Shown here: positions 33,319-41,823 of the stretch, piece by piece
Layout of the letters: every line of letters starts with the position of its first letter
Numbering within the stretch: the stretch's first letter is position 1
NCBI GenBank assembly: GCA_963792075.1
Contig: CAWBUW010000002.1
Location: 620,001-684,000 of the forward strand
Source of the DNA: CAWBUW01 sp963792075
GTDB taxonomy: Bacteria; Chloroflexota; Anaerolineae; Anaerolineales; UBA4823
Length of the DNA: 64,000 nucleotides
Direction: 5' to 3'
Notes under the pieces: generated by a model
Database searches by the model: none
Seen by the model: the letters and a program-made list of their open reading frames with translations, nothing else
Told to the model about the DNA's origin: nothing
Program-made: the position numbers and the translations under genes

Positions 33319-33960
33319 ATGATTTTGCGATGGTTACTGGCGATTGTCCTGGGTTATGCGCTGGGTGCGCTGCCTACCGGTTATCTTTGGATCCGGTTTC
33401 TCAAGCGCCAGGATATCACGAAGATCGGCAGTGGCCGGACGGGGGGCACCAACGCCATGCGTGCGGGCGGCCTACATTTCGGCGTGTTGACATCTGCCTC
33501 TGACTTACTCAAAGGATTCCTGGCAGCATACCTGGCCAGCCTGATCATCCCTGGCCAGCCCTGGGCGCCGGTGCTGGCCGGCGTTGCGGGTGTAGCCGGG
33601 CACAACTGGTCGCTGCTGCTGTACTGGTGGACGGGGAAACTCTCTGCAGGAGCCGGGACCGGGCCCAACCTGGGCGCGGCAATATTCTTCTGGCCGCCGG
33701 TACTCCTGATCCTGGCTCCCTGGATAGCATTTATGGTGTTGGTGGTGGGTTACGCTTCGCTGGCTTCCCTGTCAACAGGTATGATACTGCCCATCATTTT
33801 CTATATCCGCTATTTGAACCTGGGCACCCCGTGGGAGTATGCGGTCTATGGCATACTCACGGCCTGCCTGGTGACCATCGCTTTGCGCGGAAATATCCAG
33901 CGCCTGATCAAAGGCACTGAAAGCCGGGTGGGAATTTTCGCCAAGAAAAAGAAAGAGTAG
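33319..33960 (+). CDS. plsY: Acyl-phosphate:glycerol-3-phosphate acyltransferase
   Basis: A 213-residue PlsY with the three conserved cytoplasmic motifs: IGSGRTGGTNAMRAGG (the family's GSGNxGATNxxR), AGHNWSLLLYWWTGKLSAGAGTG, and a third late loop before ALRGNIQRLIKGTESR. It has about five transmembrane helices. It performs the first step of phospholipid synthesis. ATG 33319 lies behind AAGGAG; the open frame extends to 33265 without support. It converges on the MBL-fold gene four bases away. Confidence 0.9.
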   Translation: MILRWLLAIVLGYALGALPTGYLWIRFLKRQDITKIGSGRTGGTNAMRAGGLHFGVLTSASDLLKGFLAAYLASLIIPGQPWAPVLAGVAGVAGHNWSLLLYWWTGKLSAGAGTGPNLGAAIFFWPPVLLILAPWIAFMVLVVGYASLASLSTGMILPIIFYIRYLNLGTPWEYAVYGILTACLVTIALRGNIQRLIKGTESRVGIFAKKKKE

Positions 33961-33964
33961 CTTT

Positions 33965-34861
33965 CTATTCTTCTTCTTCGTCGAATTCCTCTTCTTCCTC
34001 ATCGTAATCATCGCCATTGAGCAGGCGCGGCTCGCCATGCAGTTGGCGATAGAGCGCGGCCAGGTTGCGCCGGTGTAAGTCAGGAGCCAGGCCGCCAATC
34101 AGCACCCGGCTCTTGCCGCAATCCTCGATATCCACGGTCTTGAGCAGCTCCATGGGATACTTGCGCCGTGAAGCATTGCGCACAGCCTTGCGGATGGCGG
34201 AGAGGTAAGTCAGGTTATCCTTGATGGCGCTATCGATCTCGCCGCGCAGGACGATATCCCCGTGCCCCTGGACCACATTTTCCAATCCCATTTTACTGAT
34301 CTTCTTCAGGGTCACGACGGTGTCTTCTACATCACCGCCCACGATATAAGGCAGTGGCATGAAGGCATCCCCTGCGAACAGCACCCGGTCTTCTTCTACC
34401 AGAATGCCGATATTATCCTGGCAGGGGCCAGGCAGTGGAATCAGGGTAAGCGTCTTCTTGCCCACGCGCAGGCTGATCTGGCTGTCGTGGAAAGTGATGT
34501 GCGGGAGCACCAGCTTGACCTGGCGGAAGACCGGGCTTTGCTGGCGCGCCTGGCGCAGGTGTTCCTGGCCATCGGTGACCAGCTTCTCACGGCAAAGCGT
34601 ATGGGCAATCACCGATGCGCCGGAGAAAAAGCAGCTTCCCCAGCAGTGGTCCGCGTGATGGTGGGTGTTGATCACATACCGCACGGGTACGTCAAGTTCG
34701 CCTTCGATGAAATTGCGGATTTCGTTTAACTCATCGGGCATCGCCAGGGTATCGATCACAACCGCCCAATTGGGGCCAATCACAGCCCCGGCAGTTACCT
34801 GGGCATAGACATCACTTTGGAAGGAATAAACATTTTCGGCTACACGTTCGCGTTGGATCAT
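33965..34861 (-). CDS. MBL-fold metallo-hydrolase with acidic tail
   Basis: A 298-residue metallo-beta-lactamase-fold protein. The metal motif THHHADHCWGS (HxHxDH) is at about 76-86, followed by VLFAGDAFMPLPYIVGGD, and a later VVQGHGD supplies another ligand. The C-terminus ends in a very acidic tail, DDYDEEEEEFDEEEE. It resembles the SoxH/glyoxalase-II-like group. ATG 34861 was selected because the upstream extension to 35059 runs through the intergenic hairpins. Confidence 0.88.
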   Translation of the reverse strand: MIQRERVAENVYSFQSDVYAQVTAGAVIGPNWAVVIDTLAMPDELNEIRNFIEGELDVPVRYVINTHHHADHCWGSCFFSGASVIAHTLCREKLVTDGQEHLRQARQQSPVFRQVKLVLPHITFHDSQISLRVGKKTLTLIPLPGPCQDNIGILVEEDRVLFAGDAFMPLPYIVGGDVEDTVVTLKKISKMGLENVVQGHGDIVLRGEIDSAIKDNLTYLSAIRKAVRNASRRKYPMELLKTVDIEDCGKSRVLIGGLAPDLHRRNLAALYRQLHGEPRLLNGDDYDEEEEEFDEEEE

Positions 34862-34892
34862 AAATGCTCTTTCGATGAAAATTCGGAAACTT

Positions 34893-34935
34893 CTCAATAA
34901 AGGGGGGGGAAGTGGCCCCACACCCCCAATTATTG
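34893..34935. repeat. Hairpin with CAATAA/TTATTG outer arms upstream of the MBL gene
   Basis: CAATAA (34895-34900) and TTATTG (34930-34935) enclose a G-run/C-run stem around GTGG-CC-CCAC. The left flank CTTCTCAATAA is identical to that of the hairpin at 9658. It lies in a divergent intergenic region. Confidence 0.7.
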
Positions 34936-35015
34936 CGATAGCGGCAAGAGAGGCGGCAGTAGGATAGCATAAAAGGCAGGTAAAAGTCAAGATTTTTAAT
35001 CTTTTATTAATCTTA

Positions 35016-35074
35016 GGGGGTTTTTGGGGGATGGGTGGGCGGCGAAGCCGCCCACCCATCCCCCAAAAACCCCC
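35016..35074. repeat. 28-bp perfect hairpin, GAA loop, just upstream of the valS promoter
   Basis: Positions 35016-35043 pair without a mismatch to 35047-35074 around the loop GAA (context GGC-GAA-GCC). It ends 11 bases before the -35 element of the valS promoter and lies between divergent genes, so a terminator role is unlikely. Confidence 0.92.
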
Positions 35075-35085
35075 GGCCCAGAGCG

Positions 35086-35114
35086 TTGACGCCCGATTTG
35101 ATCCTTGTTATAAT
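35086..35114 (+). promoter_or_regulatory. Sigma-70 promoter of valS
   Basis: TTGACG (35086-35091), 17 bases, TATAAT (35109-35114). Transcription should begin near 35121, at the 5' end of the T-box leader. Confidence 0.88.
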
Positions 35115-35120
35115 CATACC

Positions 35121-35432
35121 AGTTGAAAAATTAATATTTACCTCCGGGAGGAGTAAGCGCCAGGATGCTGCCAGAGATGGATCGTCCGTGGTTGAAAGCG
35201 AGCCTCAGTTTTTCCAGCGCCGAATGTCGCCCGGGTGATTGCTGAAGAAATCATGGCATGTTACGCATGCCTGGAAAGTAGAACAGCACGGGCAGCCCGT
35301 TACAGCGAAGCTCTGATCGGCCATCCTGGCCCGCCAGGGCGATGAGAGCGCCGGGACCCGTTCCTGGCGAATTGAGGTGGTACCACGGAAGGCAGCCCTT
35401 TCGTCCTCATCTGGGACGAGAGGGTTTTTGTT
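35121..35432 (+). promoter_or_regulatory. T-box riboswitch (valine) controlling valS
   Basis: The T-box sequence AGGTGGTACCACGG is at 35375-35388. The terminator follows: CCCTTTCGTCC (35396-35406) with GGACGAGAGGG (35414-35424) and then T5. The 5' part contains a stem-I-like region with GGAGTAAG near 35147-35154 and, on the opposite side, GAATGTCG, in which GTC (35226-35228) is a reasonable valine specifier codon. Uncharged tRNA-Val would stabilise the antiterminator and turn on valS. The specifier assignment is an inference from position and gene identity. Confidence 0.88.
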
Positions 35433-35458
35433 TTTCTGGAGGAACAGAGGAGAAAAGA

Positions 35459-38194
35459 ATGACAGAAAATACTGCGCATGCCCTACCAAAAGCCTATGAT
35501 TTCAAGGCCACTGAGAAACGCATCTATGAGATGTGGGAAACCAAGGGCTACTTCCAACCGGTGAACGATCCCAACCAACCGGGACACGATCCGGAGGTCA
35601 AACCGTTTGTGATCTCCATCCCGCCACCGAACGTGACCGGTGAGCTGCACCTGGGGCATGCCATGTTTGTCTCGATGGAAGACCTGATGATTCGCTACCA
35701 TCGCATGAAGGGCATCCCGACGCTGTGGGTGCCGGGATCAGACCATGCCGGGATTGCCACCCAGATGCAGATAGAAAAACAACTGGCGAAAGAAGGGCTG
35801 CGCCGCGAGCAGATCGGCCGTGAAGAGTTCCTGAAGCGCACCTGGGCCTGGAAACACAAGTACGGCAGCGCCATCACCAACCAGATCCGCCGCCTGGGCG
35901 CCTCTTGCGACTGGAAACGCGAACGCTTCACGCTGGACGAGGGGCTGTCACGGGCCGTGCGCGAAGCCTTTGTGCGCTTGTACGAGAAGGGCCTGATCTA
36001 CCGCGGGCCGCGCCTGATCAACTGGTCGCCCGGCCTGCGCACGGCGGTCTCGGACCTGGAAGTGGAATACTCGGAAGAACCGGGCACGCTGTATTTTTTC
36101 AAATACATGCTCGAAGGCTCGGAGGAGTATATCCCGGTGGCGACCACCCGCCCAGAAACTATCCTGGGCGATACCGCCGTGGCAGTGCACCCCGAAGACC
36201 CGCGCTACCAGGCTTTTGTCGGGCGCACGGCGATCGTGCCCGTGATCGGGCGACGCATCCCGGTGATCGCGGACGATTACGTCGACCGCGAGTTCGCCAC
36301 CGGCGCGCTGAAGATCACCCCCGGCCACGATCCGAACGACTATGAGATCGGCCGGCGGCACAACCTGGAGATCATCTCGGTGCTGGACGAAGCGGCCAAC
36401 ATCAACGAACAAGGCGGCAAGTACGCCGGGTTGGAGCGCTTCGCCTGCCGCAAGAAGTTGTGGGAAGACATGCGCGCCGCCGGGCTGGTGATCAAAGAAG
36501 AAGCGTACACCTTGAACGTGCCGCGCTCGCAGCGCGGCGGGGAAATCATCGAACCGATGATCTCCACCCAGTGGTTTGTGAAGATCCAGCCGCTGGCAGA
36601 TGCCGCACTGGAAGCGGTACGGGATGGGCGCATCCGTATCGTGCCGGAGCGCTTCACCAAGGTGTATTACAACTGGCTGGAAAACATCCAGGATTGGTGC
36701 ATCTCACGCCAGCTCTGGTGGGGGCACCGCATCCCGGTGTGGTACTGCGCCGAGTGTGGGAAGATGACCGTCACGCGGCAGGACCCCAAAGCGTGTATGC
36801 ACTGCGGCAGCCCGAAGATAGAGCAGGACCCAGATGTGCTGGATACCTGGTTCTCGTCAGCCTTGTGGCCTTTCTCCACGTTAGGTTGGCCAGAGGAAAC
36901 GGCGGACTTCAAGTATTTCTACCCCACGCAGATGATGGAGACGGGCTACGACATCCTGTTCTTCTGGGTGGCGCGCATGATCATGTCCGGGCTGGAGTAC
37001 ACCGGCCAGGTCCCCTTCGACACGGTCTATCTGCACGGCCTGATCCGCGACGAGCACGGGCGGAAGATGAGCAAATCTTACGGCAACGTGATCGATCCGC
37101 TGCCGGTCATGGATGAGCATGGCACCGACGCGCTGCGCTTTACGCTGCTGGTGGGCTCGACGCCCGGCAACGATATGAGCCTGTCGATCAAGAAAGTGGA
37201 GGCCAACCGCAACTTCGCCAATAAGATCTGGAATGCGGGACGCTTCGTGACCGGCGCCTTGGAGCAGTCGCCCCGGCGGCCCCTGGCGGAACCCGAGTGG
37301 ACGCTGGCCGATCAGTGGATCTGGGCGCGCTTGCAGGGAACCGTGCGAGACGTAGAGCGCCTGTTCCAGAACTACCAATACGGCGAGGCCGGACGGCAAA
37401 TCTATGAATTCTTCTGGTCCGATTTTGCGGACTGGTATGTGGAGATCGCCAAACAGCAGCTTGCCGCAGGCGGGGACCGGGCATTCTACACGGCCTATAC
37501 GCTGGCGCGCACCCTGGATTTGAGCTTGCGCATGCTGCATCCATTCACACCCTTCATCACCGAAGAGCTGTGGGGACATTTACGCCAGGCAGTCCTGGCC
37601 GCTTTGGGCGAGGTGGATTCCTACGGTGTTTCCATGAGACCCTTGCACCAGGATTGGAAAGAGGCCCTGATCATCACCCCCTGGCCGACCCCACGCCCTG
37701 AGGGAGACTGGGAATCGCCCCGCATCGCAGAGTTCAACCTGGTGCAGGAGCTGGTGCGCTCGGTGCGCAATTTGCGCTCGGAGAAGAACGTCAAGCCGGG
37801 CAAACGCCTGCCGGCGGTGGTCGCGGCCGGCGACCGCGCCGGTTTATTACAGGCGCAGGCCGCTACGTTGGCTGCCCTGTGTGGGCTGGATGCCACCGCG
37901 CTGACCATTGTGGATGCGCTGCCTGAGAAACCTGCCGGGCACATCGCACTGGTGGCAGGCGGCGTCGAAATCTACCTGCCGCTGGCGGGGCTGGTGGATG
38001 CGGCGGAAGAACGCCTCCGCCTGCAAAAAGAGCTGGCGGACAACGAGGCGCAGATTGCTCGCCTCGAGACGCTGTTGGGCGGCTCCTTCGCCCAAAAAGC
38101 CCCGGCAGCCGTGGTGCAGAAAGAGCGTGAGAAGCTGCAGGCGTACCAGGCCACAGCCGAGAAGCTCCGCACGCAGCTCACCTCCCTCGCCTGA
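35459..38194 (+). CDS. valS: Valyl-tRNA synthetase
   Basis: A 911-residue class I synthetase of standard length. PPPNVTGELHLGHAM (HIGH motif, about 57-71), a CP1 editing domain with TTRPETILGDTAVAV, DTWFSSALWPFSTLGW, the GRKMSKSYGNVIDP signature (about 535) and the C-terminal coiled-coil arm (AAEERLRLQKELADNEAQIARLETLL) identify ValRS. A zinc-type CAECGKM ... CMHCGSP pair is present. ATG 35459 has GAGGAG six bases upstream; the longer frame from 35342 covers the T-box and is not coding. Confidence 0.98.
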   Translation: MTENTAHALPKAYDFKATEKRIYEMWETKGYFQPVNDPNQPGHDPEVKPFVISIPPPNVTGELHLGHAMFVSMEDLMIRYHRMKGIPTLWVPGSDHAGIATQMQIEKQLAKEGLRREQIGREEFLKRTWAWKHKYGSAITNQIRRLGASCDWKRERFTLDEGLSRAVREAFVRLYEKGLIYRGPRLINWSPGLRTAVSDLEVEYSEEPGTLYFFKYMLEGSEEYIPVATTRPETILGDTAVAVHPEDPRYQAFVGRTAIVPVIGRRIPVIADDYVDREFATGALKITPGHDPNDYEIGRRHNLEIISVLDEAANINEQGGKYAGLERFACRKKLWEDMRAAGLVIKEEAYTLNVPRSQRGGEIIEPMISTQWFVKIQPLADAALEAVRDGRIRIVPERFTKVYYNWLENIQDWCISRQLWWGHRIPVWYCAECGKMTVTRQDPKACMHCGSPKIEQDPDVLDTWFSSALWPFSTLGWPEETADFKYFYPTQMMETGYDILFFWVARMIMSGLEYTGQVPFDTVYLHGLIRDEHGRKMSKSYGNVIDPLPVMDEHGTDALRFTLLVGSTPGNDMSLSIKKVEANRNFANKIWNAGRFVTGALEQSPRRPLAEPEWTLADQWIWARLQGTVRDVERLFQNYQYGEAGRQIYEFFWSDFADWYVEIAKQQLAAGGDRAFYTAYTLARTLDLSLRMLHPFTPFITEELWGHLRQAVLAALGEVDSYGVSMRPLHQDWKEALIITPWPTPRPEGDWESPRIAEFNLVQELVRSVRNLRSEKNVKPGKRLPAVVAAGDRAGLLQAQAATLAALCGLDATALTIVDALPEKPAGHIALVAGGVEIYLPLAGLVDAAEERLRLQKELADNEAQIARLETLLGGSFAQKAPAAVVQKEREKLQAYQATAEKLRTQLTSLA

Positions 38195-38202
38195 TAATAT
38201 TG

Positions 38203-38235
38203 TGGGTTGGCAAAGGCATTGCCTTTGCCAACCCA
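38203..38235. repeat. 15-bp perfect hairpin, ATT loop, after valS
   Basis: TGGGTTGGCAAAGGC (38203-38217), loop ATT, and the exact complement (38221-38235). It lies nine bases after the valS stop and could terminate valS, although the T-run that follows is displaced by about seven bases. Loop context GGC-ATT-GCC. Confidence 0.88.
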
Positions 38236-38350
38236 TAAGTTTATTTTTTGTAAAGCACCTGAGTGCAGCGAAATCGTGGCTCAGGCGGTGGCAGATCAGG
38301 GCAGATGCGCATAGAATAGAATCATCCTATCCCGAATTGGAGAAAAAACT

Positions 38351-39907
38351 ATGTCAACTACCAACGATGCCCCACCCACACCTCAAACAGAGCCGCGCGG
38401 CAGTCTTCTGTCGATAGGGATTGCAGTGCTGCTAGGGCTGGTGGCTAATTACCTGTTCTTTAAACAGCCGGTGGGCATTTCTGTGCCCATTTTTGTTGGC
38501 CTGGGGCTGGCGGGGCTGTACGGGCTGGCCTATTCCCTGCACGTGCTGCCGGCCTGGCGGAACTCCTGGCTGGCGATTGCGCTGGCTTTCTTCGGCATCA
38601 TGGTCGCAGTGCGCGCCGAGTTGTTAACCAGCTTCCTGAACGTGTGTGCCGGGTTTTTCCTGACTTTGCTGCTGGCGCACACGTTTACCGGGCTGGATTT
38701 GCTGCACTTCGACCTGGCGGATTACGTCAGCAACGCCATCGCCAGCTTCATCGAAATTGTCATATTCCGCCCTATCTCCGCGTTGGCAGAATCAGGCCGG
38801 AGCGCCAAAGGAAGATCCTCCCCGCGGTTGGCGGGGGTACTGCGCGGGCTGGCGCTGGCTGTGCCGGTTTTGTTGGTATTCACCGTGCTGTTGAGCGGAG
38901 CCGATGCAGCCTTCAATTCGCTTGTGGAAAATCTTCTGCACTGGCTGCGCCTGGATAACCTGCCTGAGCTGACCACGCGGTTGATCTTCAGTGCGCTGGT
39001 CGCCTGGGGGATGCTGGGCGGATTCGCCTATGCTTTGCGTTCTCTGAACGGAAACAAGCCTGTCGCCAGCAGCCGTACTATTGGCAGCCCTCTGGGGGTG
39101 ACTGAAGCCGCAGTAGTCCTGGGCAGCGTTGACCTGCTCTTTGCCATTTTTGTCGGTGTCCAGTTCCGTTATTTCTTTGGCGGCCAGAGCAACATAAACA
39201 TAGCCGGCTTGACCTACGCAGAATACGCCCGGCGCGGCTTTGCCGAGCTGGTGATTGTGGCCGTTTTCAGCCTGGGGATGGCGCTGCTGCTGCAGCGCCT
39301 GACCGAGCGGGGCACGCGCCGCGCCGCCATAACCTTCGAGGCGCTGGCGGGTTTGCTGGCCTTGCTCACCGGCGTGATCCTGGTCTCTGCTTTCCAGCGC
39401 CTGCTGCTCTACGAACAGGCGTATGGGTTTACCGAACTGCGCTTCTACGTGCACGTGTTCATGGCCTGGATGGGGGTGCTGCTGGCCGTATTCCTGGTGA
39501 GCCTGCACTTCGACCGGCCGCGCTGGTTTGCCTTTGGGCTGCTGCTGGTGGGCCTGGGGTTTGTCTTTACCTTGAATGTGCTCAACGCGGATGCGTTTAT
39601 CGTGCGCCAGAACCTGGCCCGCTATGAAGCCAGTGGCAAGCTCGATGCAGAATACCTGGCGAGCCTCTCGGATGATGCCGTCCCCGGCCTGCTGGCAGCG
39701 CTGCCGCAAGTTGGCCCGGCGGAACGCTTGATCCTGGGAGGCGCGCTGCACGCCCGGTTGAATGAGCTGGAGAGAGTCGACAACGAGGCGGGTTGGATGG
39801 CCTGGCACTACGCCCGCAGCCGGGCTTATGCGCTGCTCTTGCAGGCGCAGACTGAACTGCAGCAATACGAGGCGAAGAAGTATTACTGGCGGTTTCCGAT
39901 CGATTAA
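38351..39907 (+). CDS. DUF4173-like polytopic membrane protein
   Basis: A 518-residue protein with about ten to twelve hydrophobic helices in the first 400 residues. Pieces such as PIFVGLGLAGLYGLAYS, LLSGADAAFNSLVENLL, LFAIFVGVQFRYFFGG, TYAEYARRGFAELVIVAV, ELRFYVHVFMAWMGVLL and LNVLNADAFIVRQNLARY recall the DUF4173/DUF4153 family. The C-terminal 100 residues are soluble and helical. Function unknown. ATG 38351 follows GGAG. Confidence 0.75.
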   Translation: MSTTNDAPPTPQTEPRGSLLSIGIAVLLGLVANYLFFKQPVGISVPIFVGLGLAGLYGLAYSLHVLPAWRNSWLAIALAFFGIMVAVRAELLTSFLNVCAGFFLTLLLAHTFTGLDLLHFDLADYVSNAIASFIEIVIFRPISALAESGRSAKGRSSPRLAGVLRGLALAVPVLLVFTVLLSGADAAFNSLVENLLHWLRLDNLPELTTRLIFSALVAWGMLGGFAYALRSLNGNKPVASSRTIGSPLGVTEAAVVLGSVDLLFAIFVGVQFRYFFGGQSNINIAGLTYAEYARRGFAELVIVAVFSLGMALLLQRLTERGTRRAAITFEALAGLLALLTGVILVSAFQRLLLYEQAYGFTELRFYVHVFMAWMGVLLAVFLVSLHFDRPRWFAFGLLLVGLGFVFTLNVLNADAFIVRQNLARYEASGKLDAEYLASLSDDAVPGLLAALPQVGPAERLILGGALHARLNELERVDNEAGWMAWHYARSRAYALLLQAQTELQQYEAKKYYWRFPID

Positions 39908-39911
39908 TAAT

Positions 39912-39953
39912 TTGTTGTTTGTGCGGCGGCATATGCCGCCGCACAAACAACAA
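39912..39953. repeat. 42-base perfect palindrome between convergent genes
   Basis: Each 21-base half (39912-39932 and 39933-39953) is the exact complement of the other, centred on CATATG. It starts five bases after one stop codon and ends five bases before the other, so here it can serve as a bidirectional terminator. Confidence 0.9.
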
Positions 39954-39957
39954 TATA

Positions 39958-41823
39958 TCAGGCAGAGACGGGCTGGGCAAACTGGGAGTTGTGCAGCTCG
40001 GCGTAGAAACCGCTGCGAGCCAGCAGATCCACATGGGTGCCCTGTTCGACGATGTCGCCATCGCGCATCACCAGGATCCAATCGGCGTCGCGAATGGTCG
40101 AGAGCCGGTGAGCGATGACGAAACTGGTGCGGTTTTTCATCAGATCGTCCATAGCGCGTTGGATCAAAATCTCAGTACGGGTATCGACCGAGCTGGTCGC
40201 TTCATCCAGGATCAGGATGCGTGGATTTGCCAGCACTGCCCGGGCAATCGTCAAAAGCTGCATCTGGCCTTGTGAAATGTTGGAGGTCTCTTCATTCAGC
40301 ACCATGTGGTAGCCATCCGGCAGCGTGCGGATGAAGTGATCTGCGTGGGCGGCCTGGGCGGCGGCGATGACTTCTTCGTCGGTTGCGTCCGGCCTCCCAT
40401 AGCGGATATTCTCCATGATCGTACCGTTATACAGCCAGGTGTCTTGCAAGACCATACCGAACTGTTTGCGCAGGTCGTGGCGGGTGAAGTCACGGATGTC
40501 GTGCCCGTCCACCAGGATGGCGCCTGAGTTCACGTCATAGAAGCGCATCAGCAGCTTGACCATGGTCGTTTTGCCGGCGCCGGTCGGGCCTACAATCGCA
40601 ATCTTATGACCAGGCTCGACCTCGGCGCAGAAGTCATTGATGATGATCTTTTCCGGGGAGTAGCCAAAGTGAACGTCCTTGAACTCGACGTGGCCGGCTA
40701 CCTTATCCAGCATGACCGGCTGCGCGGTTTCGGGAACTTCTTCTGCCTCTTCGAGGAATTCGAACACCCGCTCAGCCGCGGCCGCGGTCTGCTGCAGGAT
40801 GTTGGAAATGTTCGCTAACTGAGTGATGGGCTGGGTGAAAGACCGCACGTATTGGATGAAAGCCTGGATATCGCCGACGGTAATGGTCCCCTGGATCGCC
40901 AGCCAGCCGCCAACGACCGTTACGATGACATAGCCCAGGTTGCCGATGAACATCATGATGGGCATGAGCATGCCGGAAATGAACTGCGATTTCCAGGCCA
41001 CTGAGTAGAGCACGTTGTTGGATTCGTCGAACTTCTGGATGCTTTTTTCTTCGCCGTTGAAAGCTTTCACGACGATATGACCGCCGAACATTTCTTCGAC
41101 GTGGCCGTTGACATGCCCCAGGTAATCTTGCTGCTGCTTGAAGTACTTTTGCGACTGGCGGATGATGAGCATGACAAAGACCATTGACAGCGGCAGTGTA
41201 ATCAGCGCCAGCAGGGTCATCAACCAGTTGATCGAGAGCATCATGATCAACACGCCGATCACCGTCACCACCGAGGTAATGATCTGGGTCATGCTCTGGC
41301 TGAGGGTCTGGTTGACCGTATCGACGTCATTGGTGATGCGCGAGAGCACTTCGCCGTGGGTGGTGCCGTCGAAATACTTCAGCGGCATGCGGTTGATCTT
41401 CTCGGAGATGTTCTGGCGGAAGCGGTAGGAAATATTCGTAGAGACATTTGCCATGATCCAACCCTGGATGTAAGCAAACATCGCCGAGGCCAGGTAAAGA
41501 GCCAGGGCGGTCAGAATGAGGCGGCCGATACGGTCAAAGTCGATCGAACCGCTGTTGGCAAGCTGCGCCATCACGCCCTCGAAGAGGGTGGTGGTGGCTT
41601 GCCCTAAGATTTTTGGACCGGCAATGTTAGCTGCGGTCGAAGCAACCGCAAAGATCAAAACCACGATGAGAGCGAGCTTGTATTTGCTCAGGTAGCCGAT
41701 CAATTTCTTCATCGTGCCTTTGAAGTCGCGGGCTTTGACACCGGGCATCATACTGCCCATACCGCCCATAGGGCCGCCGGGACCGCCGGGGCCGCGCTGT
41801 GGGGTTCCACCTCGCATCATCAT
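39958..41823 (-). CDS. ABC exporter half-transporter, subunit B
   Basis: A 621-residue fused membrane/ATPase protein. A Gly/Met/Pro-rich N-terminus precedes six transmembrane helices (about 40-340). The ATPase has Walker A IVGPTGAGKTTMV, Q-loop FGMVLQDTWLYNG, a non-canonical signature NISQGQMQLLTIARA, Walker B ILILDEATSSVD with the catalytic Glu, and switch His in VIAHRLSTI. The altered signature is what is expected of the partner that faces the degenerate site in heterodimeric exporters. Its ATG overlaps the stop of subunit A (41820-41823). Confidence 0.93.
   Translation of the reverse strand: MMMRGGTPQRGPGGPGGPMGGMGSMMPGVKARDFKGTMKKLIGYLSKYKLALIVVLIFAVASTAANIAGPKILGQATTTLFEGVMAQLANSGSIDFDRIGRLILTALALYLASAMFAYIQGWIMANVSTNISYRFRQNISEKINRMPLKYFDGTTHGEVLSRITNDVDTVNQTLSQSMTQIITSVVTVIGVLIMMLSINWLMTLLALITLPLSMVFVMLIIRQSQKYFKQQQDYLGHVNGHVEEMFGGHIVVKAFNGEEKSIQKFDESNNVLYSVAWKSQFISGMLMPIMMFIGNLGYVIVTVVGGWLAIQGTITVGDIQAFIQYVRSFTQPITQLANISNILQQTAAAAERVFEFLEEAEEVPETAQPVMLDKVAGHVEFKDVHFGYSPEKIIINDFCAEVEPGHKIAIVGPTGAGKTTMVKLLMRFYDVNSGAILVDGHDIRDFTRHDLRKQFGMVLQDTWLYNGTIMENIRYGRPDATDEEVIAAAQAAHADHFIRTLPDGYHMVLNEETSNISQGQMQLLTIARAVLANPRILILDEATSSVDTRTEILIQRAMDDLMKNRTSFVIAHRLSTIRDADWILVMRDGDIVEQGTHVDLLARSGFYAELHNSQFAQPVSA

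Noticed and set aside
35342..35458. N-terminal extension of ValRS
   Set aside because: It translates the T-box antiterminator and terminator. A strong ribosome site and a normal N-terminus begin at 35459.
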